A stretch of 59,358 nt of DNA from Stappia sp. TSB10P1A. Lineage in GTDB: Bacteria; Pseudomonadota; Alphaproteobacteria; Rhizobiales; Stappiaceae. Below, piece by piece: positions 18,082-27,701 of the stretch (positions are counted from its first letter, which is position 1; each line of letters opens with the position of its first letter). The notes under the pieces are model-generated. The model did not search any database. It was not told where the DNA came from and saw only the letters and a list, made by a program, of their open reading frames with translations. The stretch is taken from contig NZ_FYAU01000002.1 of assembly GCF_900185725.1 (NCBI RefSeq), forward strand, positions 1 to 59,358, given 5' to 3'. Position numbers and translations under genes: made by a program.

Positions 18082-18750
18082 GTGCCGGACAACGCGACGT
18101 ATCACTTCGTGGTTGCGGACGATCATCCCTTGTTTCGCGGCGCGCTGCGCCAGACCATCGAGCTTCTGTATCCCGGAGCGGGGATCGCCGAGGTGGGAAC
18201 GCTCGAGGATGCGGCCGCCGAACTCGAACGCCACGGCGAGGTCGACCTGCTGCTGCTTGACCTCGCGATGCCGGGCATGCGCGGATTTTCCGGGCTGATG
18301 TACCTGCGCGCGCAATACCAGAGCGTGCCCGTGGTCGTCGTCTCCGCCAGCGAGGATGCGGGAACGATCCGCCGCTGCATGGAACTGGGCGCGTCCGGGT
18401 TCATCCCGAAATCGCTCGGCATCGAGGTGATCCGCGAGGCGGTGTCGCAGGTGATGGCCGGCGGAAGCTGGACGCCGCCCGACGTGGATCTCGGTGAGGC
18501 CGACAGCGAGGCCAGCGCCATGGCGCAGCGCCTGTCGACCCTGACGCCGCAGCAGGTCCGTGTGCTGATGATGCTCTCCGAAGGGCTGCTGAACAAGCAG
18601 ATCGCCTATGAACTCGCCGTCTCCGAGGCGACGGTAAAGGCGCATGTCTCGGCGATCCTGCAGAAGCTCGGCGTCGAAAGCCGGACGCAGGCGGTTATTG
18701 CGGCGGCCAAGATCGAGCAGGGACAGTGGCTGACGGCGGAGGCGCGGTGA
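18082..18750 (+). CDS. crbR: CrbR-like LuxR-type response regulator
   Basis: A 222-residue NarL/FixJ-type response regulator. The receiver carries the acidic pair ADDH at 12-15, phospho-acceptor Asp60 in LLLLDLAMPG, and the conserved Lys in FIPKS. A LuxR-type helix-turn-helix occupies about 155-215 (LTPQQVRVLMMLSEG, SEATVKAHVSAILQKL). The GTG at 18082 is chosen because GGAGGA sits seven bases upstream; in-frame ATGs at 18040 and 18067 lack such a site. Next to an SSF-domain hybrid kinase and an ActP-like symporter it matches CrbR, the acetate-switch regulator of Vibrio and Pseudomonas. The symbol is inferred from synteny. Confidence 0.75.
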   Translation: MPDNATYHFVVADDHPLFRGALRQTIELLYPGAGIAEVGTLEDAAAELERHGEVDLLLLDLAMPGMRGFSGLMYLRAQYQSVPVVVVSASEDAGTIRRCMELGASGFIPKSLGIEVIREAVSQVMAGGSWTPPDVDLGEADSEASAMAQRLSTLTPQQVRVLMMLSEGLLNKQIAYELAVSEATVKAHVSAILQKLGVESRTQAVIAAAKIEQGQWLTAEAR

Positions 18751-18789
18751 CGGGTCCGGCAGGGCAATCCTGGCGGGGCGGGCCGCAGT

Positions 18790-19389
18790 TCAGGGCGTGA
18801 CGCGGGCCCTGGGACTCGGATAGCCGACCCCGCCCTGATGGCCGTAGCTCTTCTGATGGCAGTCGCTGCAGGCGGAGATCACGTCCATCGCCATCGGCGA
18901 TCCGTTCGGCGAGACCGCCATGTAGAACCAGTCGTCGGTTTGCGGCGAGCGGCCCGCCTCGACCTTTTCCATCAGGAAGAGTGGTCCGGGCTGGGTGCGG
19001 CCCTGCTCGTCGATGGCGAAGGATTCCAGGGCAAGCAAGCTGCCGGCGGGCATGACCACACCCGTTTCCTTGAACTGCAGGTATTCGTCCGCGCCGATCT
19101 CGTTCACATAGGTGACGAGCAGGCGCTCGCCGTGAAAGCCGGACGCGGCCGGATAGGCGCTGGCGGGGACCCAGGACCGGTAGGTTTCGACATAGTCGGC
19201 AGGGATCCAGCGCTTGTCGCCCTGCCGGTAGCCTTCGAGCAGGGCGTCCTTGAGACAGTCATAGACATCGGCCAACTCCTCCGGGCTCAGAGCCCGTCCG
19301 GCCTTGCCCGCCTCGCAGGCCGCCTGCGCGGCCGCGCCGGCCAAGAGCAGGGCCGTTGCAGCGAGCAGGGGCGTCAGCAGTCTCGTCAT
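18790..19389 (-). CDS. cytochrome P460 family protein
   Basis: A 199-residue secreted protein: signal peptide MTRLLTPLLAAT to AQAA, a P460-type domain with VTYVNEIGADEYLQF and M-P-A-G-S, then a c-type heme site CSDCH at 174-178 near the C-terminus. It should be a periplasmic mono-heme protein. Known P460 cytochromes oxidise hydroxylamine or bind NO, but most family members are uncharacterised. AGGAAG lies six bases before the ATG at 19389; an ATG 15 bases upstream is the alternative. It sits between the crbR-like and crbS-like genes on the kinase strand, so it may be co-transcribed with the kinase. Confidence 0.75.
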   Translation of the reverse strand: MTRLLTPLLAATALLLAGAAAQAACEAGKAGRALSPEELADVYDCLKDALLEGYRQGDKRWIPADYVETYRSWVPASAYPAASGFHGERLLVTYVNEIGADEYLQFKETGVVMPAGSLLALESFAIDEQGRTQPGPLFLMEKVEAGRSPQTDDWFYMAVSPNGSPMAMDVISACSDCHQKSYGHQGGVGYPSPRARVTP

Positions 19390-19524
19390 CTGGGTCTTCC
19401 TCATGCGTTCCCGGGGGGGCGGACCGGGGCCCCTGGTGCCGGGCCGGGAGCAACCTGCAGCCACAATATCGGCGTGGATGAGGCAAGCCTTTGCACGGAT
19501 GCAGGAGCGCGGGCGTGACGCGGA

Positions 19525-22500
19525 TCACTCGGCGGCGGCCGGACGCCCGGCGCTGCGCACGCGAGACAGAAAGGCCCTGAGGGCCGCCGGCTTCACCGGC
19601 TTGTTGAGCATCTCGATGTCCTTGCCCGCCGCTTCCGCGCGCACGCCCTGGCTCCGGTCGGCGGTGACCAGTAGGGCCGGGATCTCGATGCCGAAGCGCC
19701 AGCGAAGCTGCACGACGGCTTCGACGCCCGTGCCCTCGTCCAGGTGATAGTCGACGACCAGCACGTCGGGCCGCTCGCCCGCCTCGAAGGTCTTGCGGGC
19801 GGCCTCGCGCGCGTCGAGCGCCGTCGTCACCTTGCAGCCCCAGCCGGTGAGCAGCACCCGCATGCCGTCGAGGATCTGCGGCTCGTTGTCGATCGCCAGC
19901 ACATGCAGCCCCTGGAGCGGAGCGTTCTGCGGGGCGGGAGCAGGGTGGGACGCCAGTGCGGGAACGGTGGCGGCCATCGGCAGTTCGATGGAGAAGCGCG
20001 AGCCGCGCCCGGCATCGGACACCAGCGCCACCGGATGGTCGAGCACCCGCGCGATGCGCTCGACGATCGACAGGCCGAGACCGAGGCCGCGTGCCTCGCG
20101 GGCGCCGTCGTCGAGCCGGTGAAACTCCATGAAGATCAGCTTCTGCTTCGATTGCGGAATGCCGATGCCGGTGTCGAACACCTCCAGTACCACCTTGCCG
20201 CGCCGGCGCCTGACGCCCACCAGCACCTTGCCGCTGCGGGTGTATTTGATCGCGTTTGAGATGAGGTTCTGGAGCAGCCGGCGCAGCAGCCGGCGGTCGG
20301 AGCGGACGCTGAGGCTGGTCGGAAGGACCACGAGGCGCAGGTTCTTCTCCTCCGCCACCGGCTCGAATTCGGTGCGCAGCGGGCTGAGGATTTCCTCCAG
20401 CCGGAAGACCGTGATCTCCGGCTTCAGGGCGCCGGTGTCGAGACGCGAGATGTCGAGCACAGCGCCGATGATCTCCTCCACCGATTCCAGCGAGGCGCCG
20501 ACATTCTGAACGAGATGCTTGAGTTCGCCTTCCGTGAAGCGCTCCGTCAGGCTGGAGGCATAGAGCCGGGCGGCGTTGAGCGGCTGCAGGATGTCGTGGC
20601 CGGCGGCGGCGAGGAAGCGGGTCTTGCCGATATTGGCTTCCTCGGCCAGCGCCTTCGCCTGGGTCAGTTCCTCGTTGACGCGGGTGAGTTCGAGCGTGCG
20701 CTCGCGCACCCGCCGCTCCAGCGTCTCGTTGGCCTTTGCCAGCGCCTCCTCGCCGAGCACCCGTTCGGTGATGTCGGTATAGGTGGTGACGATGCCCCCG
20801 TCCGGCATCGGGCTGGTGCGCACTTCCAGCACGAGACTGCTACCGGTCAGGTGCTCCTGGAAGGTCTCGTGCCGCACCGCCAGCTTGTCGAGGCGGTCGC
20901 CGACGATCACTTCCACGGGATCGCTGCCGAACTCGCCGCGCTTTGCATTGAAGCGGATGATCGCATCGAGCGGCGTGCCGACCTGGCCGTATTCCGCCGG
21001 CAGGCCGAGCAGCTCGCGGAACTGCCGGTTCCAGCAGATCAGCCTGAGGTCGCGGTCGAACACCGAGATGCCCTGGCGCACCTGGTCGAGCGCGGTCTGC
21101 AACAGGTCGCGGTTGTACTGGATGGCGACGGTGGCATCGTCGAGCAGCTTCAGCGCGCCCTTGCCGCTGGGGTCGCGGCGCTTGACCAGCAGCGACAGGA
21201 CCAGCCGCGAGGAGGCGGCGCCGATGGCACTGGCCAGCAGTTGTTCGGAAAACCGCAGGATCTGCGCGTCAGCGGTGGCGTTGGGGTCGAAGTCGCGGCC
21301 GCGCTCGCGGGCGAAGCTCTGGAACGAGCGGTCGGTGCGCTCCTCCCCCAGATAGCGCGCGATCGTCGATTTCAGGTCGCCGACGGTGACCGACGTGCGC
21401 CACAGGCGCAGGCCCGGCGTCGGCGACAGCTCGGACGGCACGAAGATATTGGCCTGCAGCCGCTCGACCGGTTCGGGCGCGCGGGCCAGCGAGACGATGA
21501 CATAGGCGGCGATATTGGCCGCAAGGCTCCAGAACACGCCATGGGTGAGCGGGTCGAAGGCGAGCGAGAACAGCGCCTGCGGCCGCAGCAGCCAGATGCC
21601 GAAGGGACCGTCGTTGATCAGCGTGACCGGGATCAGGCCCGACTGAGCGAAGGTCGGCAGCAGCAGGGTATAGACCCACAGGGCGAAGCCCGACAGCATG
21701 CCGGCGATGGCGCCGCGCGCAGTCCCCCGCCGCCAGACGAGCCCGCCGAAGAAGGCCGGGGCGAACTGGGCGATGGCCGCGAAGGACAGCAGGCCGATGG
21801 AGGTCAGCGCCGCCGTGTCTCCGGCCGCCCGGTAGTAGGCATAGGCGAGAAGCAGGGTCACGAAGATCGCCGCGCGGCGGGTGAGCAGCAGCAGCCGGCT
21901 CATGTCCTCGCCATGCGAGGCGATGATCGAATCCTCGCTGGAGCGGCGCAGCACCATCGGCATGACGAGGTCGTTGGAGATCATGATGGCGAGCGCGACG
22001 CTGGCGACGATCACCATGGCGGTCGCCGCCGACAGGCCGCCGATGAAGGCGAAGAGCGCCAGCCAGGGGTGGTGGCCGGCCAGCGGCAGGGCGAGCACGT
22101 AGGAGTCCGGGTTGACCGACGGATCCAGCATGATCATGCCGGCGGCGGCGATCGGCACGACGAACAGGTTGATCGCGACCAGGTAGAGCGGGAACAGCCA
22201 GGTGGCGCGGCGCAGCTCCGCGCTGGAATTGTTCTCGGTCACCGTGACGTGAAACTGCCGCGGCAGCAGAATGACGGCGATGCTCGACAGCAGCGTCATC
22301 ACCACCCAGTTGCCGCCGGACAGCTCGCCGGACATGGCCTCCACCACCCTGGGATCGGCCGCCATTGCGGCGAACAGGTCGCCCGGTCCGTCATAGAGCG
22401 AATAGGTGACCCAGACCCCGACCGCGAGGAAGGCCACCAGCTTGACCACCGCTTCGGCGGCAATGGCGAGCATCAGGCCTTCCTGGTGCTCCGTCGCGTC

Positions 22501-23055
22501 GATATGCCGGGTGCCGAAGGCCCAGGCGAAGATCACCATGCCGATGGCGATCATCAAGGTGATGTCGTTGAAGAAGGGCAGGCCCGTCTCGCCGGTCTTG
22601 AGGTCGAGATGGGAGATCAGCGTGGTCACCGACAGCGACACCGCCTTCAACTGCAGCGCGATATAGGGGACGATGCCGACGACCGCGATGATCGCGACGA
22701 CGGCGGCGACCGGCTGGCTCTTGCCGTAGCGCGCGCCGATGAAGTCGGCGACGGAGGTGATGCGCTCGCTCTTGGCGAGCCGGATGATCCGCCGCAGCAG
22801 CGGATAGCCGAGCGCGAAGACCAGGATCGGGCCGATATAGATCGTCAGGAATTCCAGTCCGCTGCGGGTCGCCGTCCCGACCGAGCCGAAGAAGGTCCAG
22901 GACGTGCAGTAGACCGAGATCGACAGGGCATAGATCATCGGCCGGCCATTGCCGGATGCGGTGAAGCGCGCCTTGCGGTCGCCATAGCTGGCAATGGCGA
23001 ACAGCAGAAGCACGTAGCCGAGCGCCGCGACGACGACGACCCACCCTTCGACCAT
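19525..23055 (-). CDS. crbS: CrbS-like hybrid histidine kinase with SSF transporter domain
   Basis: A 1,176-residue hybrid kinase. Residues 1 to about 520 form an SSF-type membrane domain with about 13 helices. A cytoplasmic STAC-like linker follows (about 545-625), then a PAS domain (about 650-770), a coiled coil, HisKA with His820 in AAGHDILQP, HATPase (N-box near 930, [15 protein letters not shown]) and a C-terminal receiver from about 1049 with Asp1102. The receiver has IDNEP where most have a double Asp; one acidic residue is replaced by Asn. CrbS kinases sense short-chain carboxylate status and control acs and actP through CrbR. The start is ATG 23055 after GGGAGGA; an ATG at 23064 is too close to that site. 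Confidence 0.85.
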   Translation of the reverse strand: MVEGWVVVVAALGYVLLLFAIASYGDRKARFTASGNGRPMIYALSISVYCTSWTFFGSVGTATRSGLEFLTIYIGPILVFALGYPLLRRIIRLAKSERITSVADFIGARYGKSQPVAAVVAIIAVVGIVPYIALQLKAVSLSVTTLISHLDLKTGETGLPFFNDITLMIAIGMVIFAWAFGTRHIDATEHQEGLMLAIAAEAVVKLVAFLAVGVWVTYSLYDGPGDLFAAMAADPRVVEAMSGELSGGNWVVMTLLSSIAVILLPRQFHVTVTENNSSAELRRATWLFPLYLVAINLFVVPIAAAGMIMLDPSVNPDSYVLALPLAGHHPWLALFAFIGGLSAATAMVIVASVALAIMISNDLVMPMVLRRSSEDSIIASHGEDMSRLLLLTRRAAIFVTLLLAYAYYRAAGDTAALTSIGLLSFAAIAQFAPAFFGGLVWRRGTARGAIAGMLSGFALWVYTLLLPTFAQSGLIPVTLINDGPFGIWLLRPQALFSLAFDPLTHGVFWSLAANIAAYVIVSLARAPEPVERLQANIFVPSELSPTPGLRLWRTSVTVGDLKSTIARYLGEERTDRSFQSFARERGRDFDPNATADAQILRFSEQLLASAIGAASSRLVLSLLVKRRDPSGKGALKLLDDATVAIQYNRDLLQTALDQVRQGISVFDRDLRLICWNRQFRELLGLPAEYGQVGTPLDAIIRFNAKRGEFGSDPVEVIVGDRLDKLAVRHETFQEHLTGSSLVLEVRTSPMPDGGIVTTYTDITERVLGEEALAKANETLERRVRERTLELTRVNEELTQAKALAEEANIGKTRFLAAAGHDILQPLNAARLYASSLTERFTEGELKHLVQNVGASLESVEEIIGAVLDISRLDTGALKPEITVFRLEEILSPLRTEFEPVAEEKNLRLVVLPTSLSVRSDRRLLRRLLQNLISNAIKYTRSGKVLVGVRRRRGKVVLEVFDTGIGIPQSKQKLIFMEFHRLDDGAREARGLGLGLSIVERIARVLDHPVALVSDAGRGSRFSIELPMAATVPALASHPAPAPQNAPLQGLHVLAIDNEPQILDGMRVLLTGWGCKVTTALDAREAARKTFEAGERPDVLVVDYHLDEGTGVEAVVQLRWRFGIEIPALLVTADRSQGVRAEAAGKDIEMLNKPVKPAALRAFLSRVRSAGRPAAAE

Positions 23056-23260
23056 GCGGTGCATTCCTCCCAATCTGCTGCGCCGATCCGATCATGTTTG
23101 CCGGCTGCTGTCCATTGACCGCTTGTCGGGGACGCCTCGGCCGGCGCGCCGGCAATACGGAGATTTCCGGGGGCGGCGGGCCGTGCTAAACCGACTGCTG
23201 CAACCTGACACGCCTCGGCCGCCGCTTCCGCGGTGCCGGCAGCCACGGGATGGAGCCAGC

Positions 23261-23689
23261 ATGCTGAAGGAATTCAAGGAGTTCGCCGTCAAGGGGAACA
23301 TGATCGACATGGCGGTGGGCATCGTCATCGGCGCGGCCTTCGGAGCGATCGTGTCCTCGCTCGTCGACGACGTGATCATGCCGCCGATCGGCCTGCTGAT
23401 CGGCGGCGTCGATTTCTCCCAGCTTTTCCTGGTCTTGAGCGAGGGCGCGGCGCCCGGACCCTATCTGACCATCGAGGCCGCCACGGCGGCCGGCGCGGTG
23501 ACCTGGAACCTCGGCCTCTTCATCAACGCCATCATCAAGTTCCTGATCATCGCCTTTGCCCTGTTCATGGTGGTCAAGGTGGTCAACCGGCTGCGCAACG
23601 AGAAGCCCGCCGCACCGCCGGAGCCGCCGGCACCGAGCCGCGAGGAAGTGCTGCTGACCGAGATCCGCGACCTGCTGAAGACGCGCTGA
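23261..23689 (+). CDS. mscL: large-conductance mechanosensitive channel MscL
   Basis: A 142-residue Msc[21 protein letters not shown] start, first helix with [18 protein letters not shown], periplasmic loop, second helix (about 78-100) and a charged C-terminal helix after a Pro-rich hinge. It opens under membrane tension to release solutes during osmotic downshock. GGAG precedes the ATG at 23261. The gene is divergent from the CrbS-like gene across a 205-base gap with no obvious operator. Confidence 0.95.
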   Translation: MLKEFKEFAVKGNMIDMAVGIVIGAAFGAIVSSLVDDVIMPPIGLLIGGVDFSQLFLVLSEGAAPGPYLTIEAATAAGAVTWNLGLFINAIIKFLIIAFALFMVVKVVNRLRNEKPAAPPEPPAPSREEVLLTEIRDLLKTR

Positions 23690-23696
23690 CACCCCG

Positions 23697-23718
23697 GGCG
23701 GGCGCGCAGGCGCCCGCC
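23697..23718 (+). terminator. GC-rich stem-loop after mscL
   Basis: GGCGGGCGC and GCGCCCGCC form a perfect 9-bp stem around GCAG, seven bases after the mscL stop and followed by GTCCCCTTT. It is a likely terminator with a poor T-tract. Confidence 0.5.
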
Positions 23719-23748
23719 GTCCCCTTTCCGGAAGAGACTGATCCCGTC

Positions 23749-24918
23749 ATGATCGATGCGATGTCCGCGCTGCGGCCGGAGGCGCGCGAGGCGCCCGAAA
23801 GCGGCATTGTCGAGGTGGTGAATTTCGCGCGCGAGCGCGGCGACCTGATCCCGCTCTGGGTCGGCGAGGGCGACCTGCCGACGCCGGACTTCATTCGCGT
23901 GGCCGCCAACGCCTCGCTGGCACGGGGCGAAACCTTCTACACCTATCAGCGCGGCATCCCGGCCCTGCGCGAGGCGCTGGCCCGCTATCACCTGCGGCAT
24001 TTCGGGCGCGACTGGGGCGCGGAGCGCCATTTCGTCACCGGTTCGGGGATGCAGGCGATCCAACTGGCGGTGCAGGCGGTGGCCGGCGCCGGCGACGAGG
24101 TGATCTATCCCGAGCCGGCCTGGCCCAATTTTCCGGCGGCGATCGGCATCATGGGAGCCCGGGCGATCCCGGTGCCGCTCGACTTCTCGCCCAACGGCTG
24201 GACGCTCGACATCGACCGGCTGTTTGCCGCGGTCACCCCGCGCACCCGGGCGATCTACCTGAATTCGCCGTCCAATCCGACCGGCTGGATGGCCGACAAG
24301 GAGACGCTTGCCGCCATCCTCGAAGAAGCCCGCCGCCGTGGCCTGTGGATCGTCGCCGACGAGGTCTACAGCCGCTTCGTCGAGGGGGAGGCTGCACGCG
24401 CGCCGTCCTTCATGGACGTGTCGGACCCGGACGATCTGATCCTCTACGTCAACACCTTCTCCAAGAACTGGGCGATGACCGGCTGGCGAATCGGCTGGCT
24501 GTCCGCACCGCCCGCGATGGGCCAGGTGGTGGAGAACCTGATCCAGTATTCCACCTCGGGCGTTGCCCAGTTCATGCAGCATGCGGCGCTCGCAGCGCTC
24601 GACGAGGGCGAGGAGTTCCTGGCGTTGCAGCGCCAGCGCGCCAGCGCCGGCCGGGCCATCGTCGAGGCGCGGCTGGCGGCGACCGGGCGTATCCGCTACG
24701 CCCCGCCGCAAGGGGCGTTCTACCTGTTCTTCGGCATCGATGGACAGTCCGACAGCCGCGACACGGCGAAGCGGATCGTTGCCGAGACCGGTGTCGGCCT
24801 GGCACCGGGGATTGCCTTCGGCGCGGCAGGCGAGGGCTTCCTGCGGCTCTGCTTCGCCCGCTCCGCGCGGCAGTTGGAGACCGCCGCCGACCGACTCGCC
24901 GACTGGATAGCGCGTTGA
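23749..24918 (+). CDS. PLP-dependent aminotransferase (class I/II, aspartate aminotransferase fold)
   Basis: A 389-residue fold-type I aminotransferase. It has the substrate-contact motif WVGEGD near 38-43, NSPSNPTG near 180, the Asp of VADEVYS, and the Schiff-base lysine K239 in FSKNWAMTGWR with the following conserved arginine. It transfers an amino group between an amino acid and a 2-oxo acid; the exact substrate cannot be told. The ATG at 23749 is used; a second in-frame ATG at 23761 is possible. It precedes fixL by 102 bases with a dyad between them, and is probably not part of the oxygen regulon. Confidence 0.85.
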   Translation: MIDAMSALRPEAREAPESGIVEVVNFARERGDLIPLWVGEGDLPTPDFIRVAANASLARGETFYTYQRGIPALREALARYHLRHFGRDWGAERHFVTGSGMQAIQLAVQAVAGAGDEVIYPEPAWPNFPAAIGIMGARAIPVPLDFSPNGWTLDIDRLFAAVTPRTRAIYLNSPSNPTGWMADKETLAAILEEARRRGLWIVADEVYSRFVEGEAARAPSFMDVSDPDDLILYVNTFSKNWAMTGWRIGWLSAPPAMGQVVENLIQYSTSGVAQFMQHAALAALDEGEEFLALQRQRASAGRAIVEARLAATGRIRYAPPQGAFYLFFGIDGQSDSRDTAKRIVAETGVGLAPGIAFGAAGEGFLRLCFARSARQLETAADRLADWIAR

Positions 24919-24936
24919 CGACACACGCGACTCTGC

Positions 24937-24956
24937 GCTACGGATTTTTGCGTAGC
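24937..24956. promoter_or_regulatory. GCTACG/CGTAGC dyad before fixL
   Basis: GCTACG (24937-24942) and CGTAGC (24951-24956) are perfect inverted repeats around GATTTTTG, in the 102-base gap before fixL. It could end transcription of the aminotransferase gene or bind a regulator; the T-run lies in the loop, not after the stem, which argues against a terminator. Confidence 0.35.
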
Positions 24957-25020
24957 AGATCGGAAACGGTCACATCTGGTTCGCCTCCCGGGTCGGACAC
25001 CGCGTCGTATCGGGCCGGAC

Positions 25021-26205
25021 ATGCATGAAGAGCATAATCCCAGGGTATTAGCAGTGCCCAGTGTATCCGAGGCGCGCCTTGAGAGCGTGCTGGGCACCGC
25101 GGTGGACGGCATCGTCGTGATGGACGAGCGCGCCCGGATCCTGCTTTTCAACAAGGCCTGCGAAACCCTGTTCGGCTACAGCGCCGAGGAGGTGCGTGGG
25201 CGCAACGTCAAGGTGCTGATGCCGGCCGACTACGCGCACGCCCATGACGGCTATGTCCACAACTACCTGGAGACCGGAGAGAAGCGCATCATCGGCATCG
25301 GCCGCGAGGTGCGCGGCATGCATCGCGACGGCACCGAGTTTCCCATCGAGCTCTCCGTCGGCGAGGCGGCGACCCCGGAAGGGCGCCAGTTCATCGGCAT
25401 CATCCGCGACCTGCGCCAGCGCAAGGCGGTGGAACGGCGGCTGGCCGAGGCGCAGGCGCAACTGGTCAGCATGACCCGGATCAGCGCGCTGGACGAAATG
25501 GGCGCGGCGATCGCCCATGAGCTGAACCAGCCGCTGACCGCGATCATGCTCTATCTGCAGGCGGCCAAGCGCAAGGTCGGCGACGACCATCGCGACACCA
25601 AGCTGATCGAGATCGTCGACAAGGGCGTGCGCGAGGCGGAGCGGGCCAGCCAGATCATCCAGCGCATGCGGCGCTTCGTGGAAAAGCGCGATCCGGAGCG
25701 GCGTCCGGTATGTGTCTCGCGGCTGGTCGGCGAGTGCCTCGAACTGGTGACGCTCGGCATCGACTGCCGGGACGTCGAGATCGTGAATGAAGTCGGCGAG
25801 GACCTCCCGGACCTCAGCGTCGATCCTGTGCAGATCCAGCAGATCCTGGTCAATCTGATAAGGAATGCGCTCGACGCGGTGCGACAGGCTCCGGTAAAGC
25901 GTGTCGGGATAACGGCGGCTGCGGCCGGCGAGGACATGCTGATTCGGATCACCGATTCCGGTGGCGGCGTTCCGGCGGAAGTCGTGCCGACCCTGTTCAG
26001 GGCGTTTTCCGGCGCCAAGAAGGGTGGGTTGGGCCTCGGCCTGACGATCTCCCGCTCGATCGCTCAGAATCACGGCGGCGATCTTGCCGTCGAACCCAAT
26101 GGTGGAGAAGGGGGAGCTGCCTTCGTGTTGCGCCTGCCGGTAGTCACGCCACCGCGTGATGGCCAGGCGGACGCGCCCCCTGGCAGAAGAGGACAGACGG
26201 CATGA
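25021..26205 (+). CDS. fixL: FixL oxygen-sensing histidine kinase
   Basis: A 394-residue soluble sensor kinase without membrane segments. A single PAS domain (about 17-132) carries the FixL heme signature: the proximal histidine aligns with His75 in AHDGY and the distal arginine with Arg95 in IIGIGR. HisKA follows with His166 in IAHELNQPL, then HATPase (NLIRNALDAV, DSGGGVP, GGLGLGL). When oxygen leaves the heme the kinase phosphorylates FixJ. The position matching Arg206 of Bradyrhizobium FixL is Asn81 here. The stop overlaps the fixJ ATG by four bases. Confidence 0.92.
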   Translation: MHEEHNPRVLAVPSVSEARLESVLGTAVDGIVVMDERARILLFNKACETLFGYSAEEVRGRNVKVLMPADYAHAHDGYVHNYLETGEKRIIGIGREVRGMHRDGTEFPIELSVGEAATPEGRQFIGIIRDLRQRKAVERRLAEAQAQLVSMTRISALDEMGAAIAHELNQPLTAIMLYLQAAKRKVGDDHRDTKLIEIVDKGVREAERASQIIQRMRRFVEKRDPERRPVCVSRLVGECLELVTLGIDCRDVEIVNEVGEDLPDLSVDPVQIQQILVNLIRNALDAVRQAPVKRVGITAAAAGEDMLIRITDSGGGVPAEVVPTLFRAFSGAKKGGLGLGLTISRSIAQNHGGDLAVEPNGGEGGAAFVLRLPVVTPPRDGQADAPPGRRGQTA

Positions 26206-26819
26206 GTGCCACTGCGCATCTGATCCATATCGTCGACGACGATCCGGCGATTCGTGACGCGTTGACTCTCGTCTTCGAGTTGGAAGGCTACAGCGTGGCC
26301 TCGTTCGAGACCGGCGAGGCGTTCCTGGATCAGGTCGCGCGACCGAGCTCCCGGCCCGGATGCGTGATCCTCGATGTGCACATGCCCGGACAGTCCGGCA
26401 TCGAGATCCTGCGCCGTCTCCATGCGGAGCGGTTCGCCCCCCCGGTCTTCGTGATCTCCGGCCAGGGCGACATCCCCATGGCGGTCGAGGCGATCAAGCA
26501 GGGCGCGCACGATTTCATCGAGAAGCCGTTCGATGCCGAGACCGTGGTGACGCGGGTTCGCGAGGCGATCGAAGTGAGCGAGCGCAAGCAGGCGGACGCC
26601 GGCAGCCCGCCGCTGCGCAGCTTTCCGGGCAACGAGACGCTGACCCCCCGCGAACGGGAGGTGCTGGAGGAGATCACCGCCGGCGCCTCCAACAAGGAGG
26701 CGGGCCGCACGCTGGGCATCAGCCCGCGGACCATCGAGGTGCACCGGGCCCGCATCATGGAGAAGCTCGGCGCGCGCAACGCAGCCGATCTGGTGCGCAT
26801 CGTTCTCTCCCACGAATAG
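26202..26819 (+). CDS. fixJ: FixJ response regulator
   Basis: A 205-residue two-domain regulator: receiver with VDDD at 11-14, phospho-acceptor Asp58 in VILDVHMPG, and Lys in FIEKPF; C-terminal LuxR-type helix-turn-helix (LTPREREVLEEI, SPRTIEVHRARIMEKL). The start overlaps the fixL stop (ATGA), so stoichiometry is translationally coupled. Phospho-FixJ is expected to activate fixK, which lies 0.9 kb downstream. Confidence 0.93.
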   Translation: MSATAHLIHIVDDDPAIRDALTLVFELEGYSVASFETGEAFLDQVARPSSRPGCVILDVHMPGQSGIEILRRLHAERFAPPVFVISGQGDIPMAVEAIKQGAHDFIEKPFDAETVVTRVREAIEVSERKQADAGSPPLRSFPGNETLTPREREVLEEITAGASNKEAGRTLGISPRTIEVHRARIMEKLGARNAADLVRIVLSHE

Positions 26820-26833
26820 CTTGCCCGAACAGA

Positions 26834-26888
26834 CAGGGGACTTGGCCGCGGCGCTTCCGTATTCCGCCGGAGTTTCGCCAAGCCCCTG
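26834..26888. other. long-loop inverted repeat between fixJ and receiver gene
   Basis: CAGGGG-A-CTTGGC (26834-26846) pairs with GCCAAG-CCCCTG (26877-26888) apart from one bulged A, across a 30-base loop, starting 15 bases after the fixJ stop. No T-tract follows. It may attenuate read-through into the receiver gene. Confidence 0.35.
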
Positions 26889-26962
26889 AAGAACTATAGT
26901 CGCCCATCGGCGGCTCATTCCGGGCCGCGTATCGGAGCTGCCAGGGCGGCGGGAATGGACCG

Positions 26963-27301
26963 GTGACTATCCATATCGTCGAAGACGATCCGGGGGTGGG
27001 CGATTCGCTCGCAATGCTGCTCAGGGAGATCGGGCACCAGGTGGAGGTGTATCCGGACGCCGAGAGCTTTTTCGAGCACACCCCTCCGGGACCGCAGGAC
27101 ACCGTCATCGTCGACCTCGTCCTGCCGGGCGTGAGTGGCGTCCAGCTCATTCGCTGGCTTGCGCGCCTGGCGACACCGCCGAGGTTGATCGCCATCAGCG
27201 GGCAGTCGCGCCGCGCCATCGATGATCTGTTCGGCAACGACCTGCCCCCTGTGTTGCTGCGCAAGCCGCTGACGGAAGAATCTCTCGTCGCGCTGCTTTA
27301 G
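26963..27301 (+). CDS. stand-alone receiver (REC) protein next to fixLJ
   Basis: A 112-residue single receiver domain with all phosphorylation residues: acidic pair in VEDDP (7-9), Asp51 in IVDLVLPG, Ser79 in AISGQ, Lys101 in LRKPL, and nothing after it. The GTG start at 26963 begins the fold directly. With no output domain it could be a phosphate sink, a phosphorelay carrier or a FixT-like brake on FixL. It lies between fixJ and fixK, the natural place for a modulator of this cascade. Function is inference. Confidence 0.75.
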   Translation: MTIHIVEDDPGVGDSLAMLLREIGHQVEVYPDAESFFEHTPPGPQDTVIVDLVLPGVSGVQLIRWLARLATPPRLIAISGQSRRAIDDLFGNDLPPVLLRKPLTEESLVALL

Positions 27302-27701
27302 GGGCCTGACCTAAGATTTCGGGGCAAGGTTTTCTGGCCGATGGAATGCGTTGTTTTGTCGCTGGTTCGGAGCGGCTGTGACGTTTTCTCCCCTTTGCGG
27401 CAGTCGTCCGGCTCGACGAAAAATCCAAAATATCGATTGAAATCAGGTATTTTCCGTAGGTTCTCTTGAGTTTTACGGAAACTTTCGGACTTTCACGCCA
27501 GGCTGTAAATGTCGGCGCCGAGCCTCTAGGTACAACGTCGTACGAAAACCACCGAAGTTTCCCCCGGCAGCCGCCGCATCTAGATTTTCTCCAAGTTGAC
27601 GGAGAGCTGTTTTCGGACGGAACACGGCTCCGGTTGGCCGGGCGGACGGGCCCGCGAACCGAAATCCCACCGGCAACGCGAGGCAGCAGGAGGAGGGGGC
27701 G
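27302..27701 (+). promoter_or_regulatory. fixK upstream region with 31-bp dyad (candidate FixJ target)
   Basis: This 400-base gene-free stretch is clearly richer in A+T than its flanks near 27410-27520. It holds a perfect dyad TTTCCGTA-N15-TACGGAAA (27451-27481). A -10-like GTAAAT follows at 27505-27510, which would place the dyad centre near -51, inside the zone where FixJ binds the Sinorhizobium fixK promoter. A second weak palindrome, GTACAACGTCGTAC, lies at about 27530. AGGAGGAGG precedes the fixK ATG. The FixJ assignment is inference. Confidence 0.5.

Noticed and set aside
20515-23118. An 867-codon plus-strand open frame opposite the CrbS-like gene
   Set aside because: It is the composition-driven mirror of the kinase frame, rich in His, Gln, Arg and Asp with no hydrophobic core or domain.
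26834-26888. Inverted repeat after fixJ considered as an intrinsic terminator
   Set aside because: The loop is 30 bases long and no T-tract follows; kept only as an unexplained structure.
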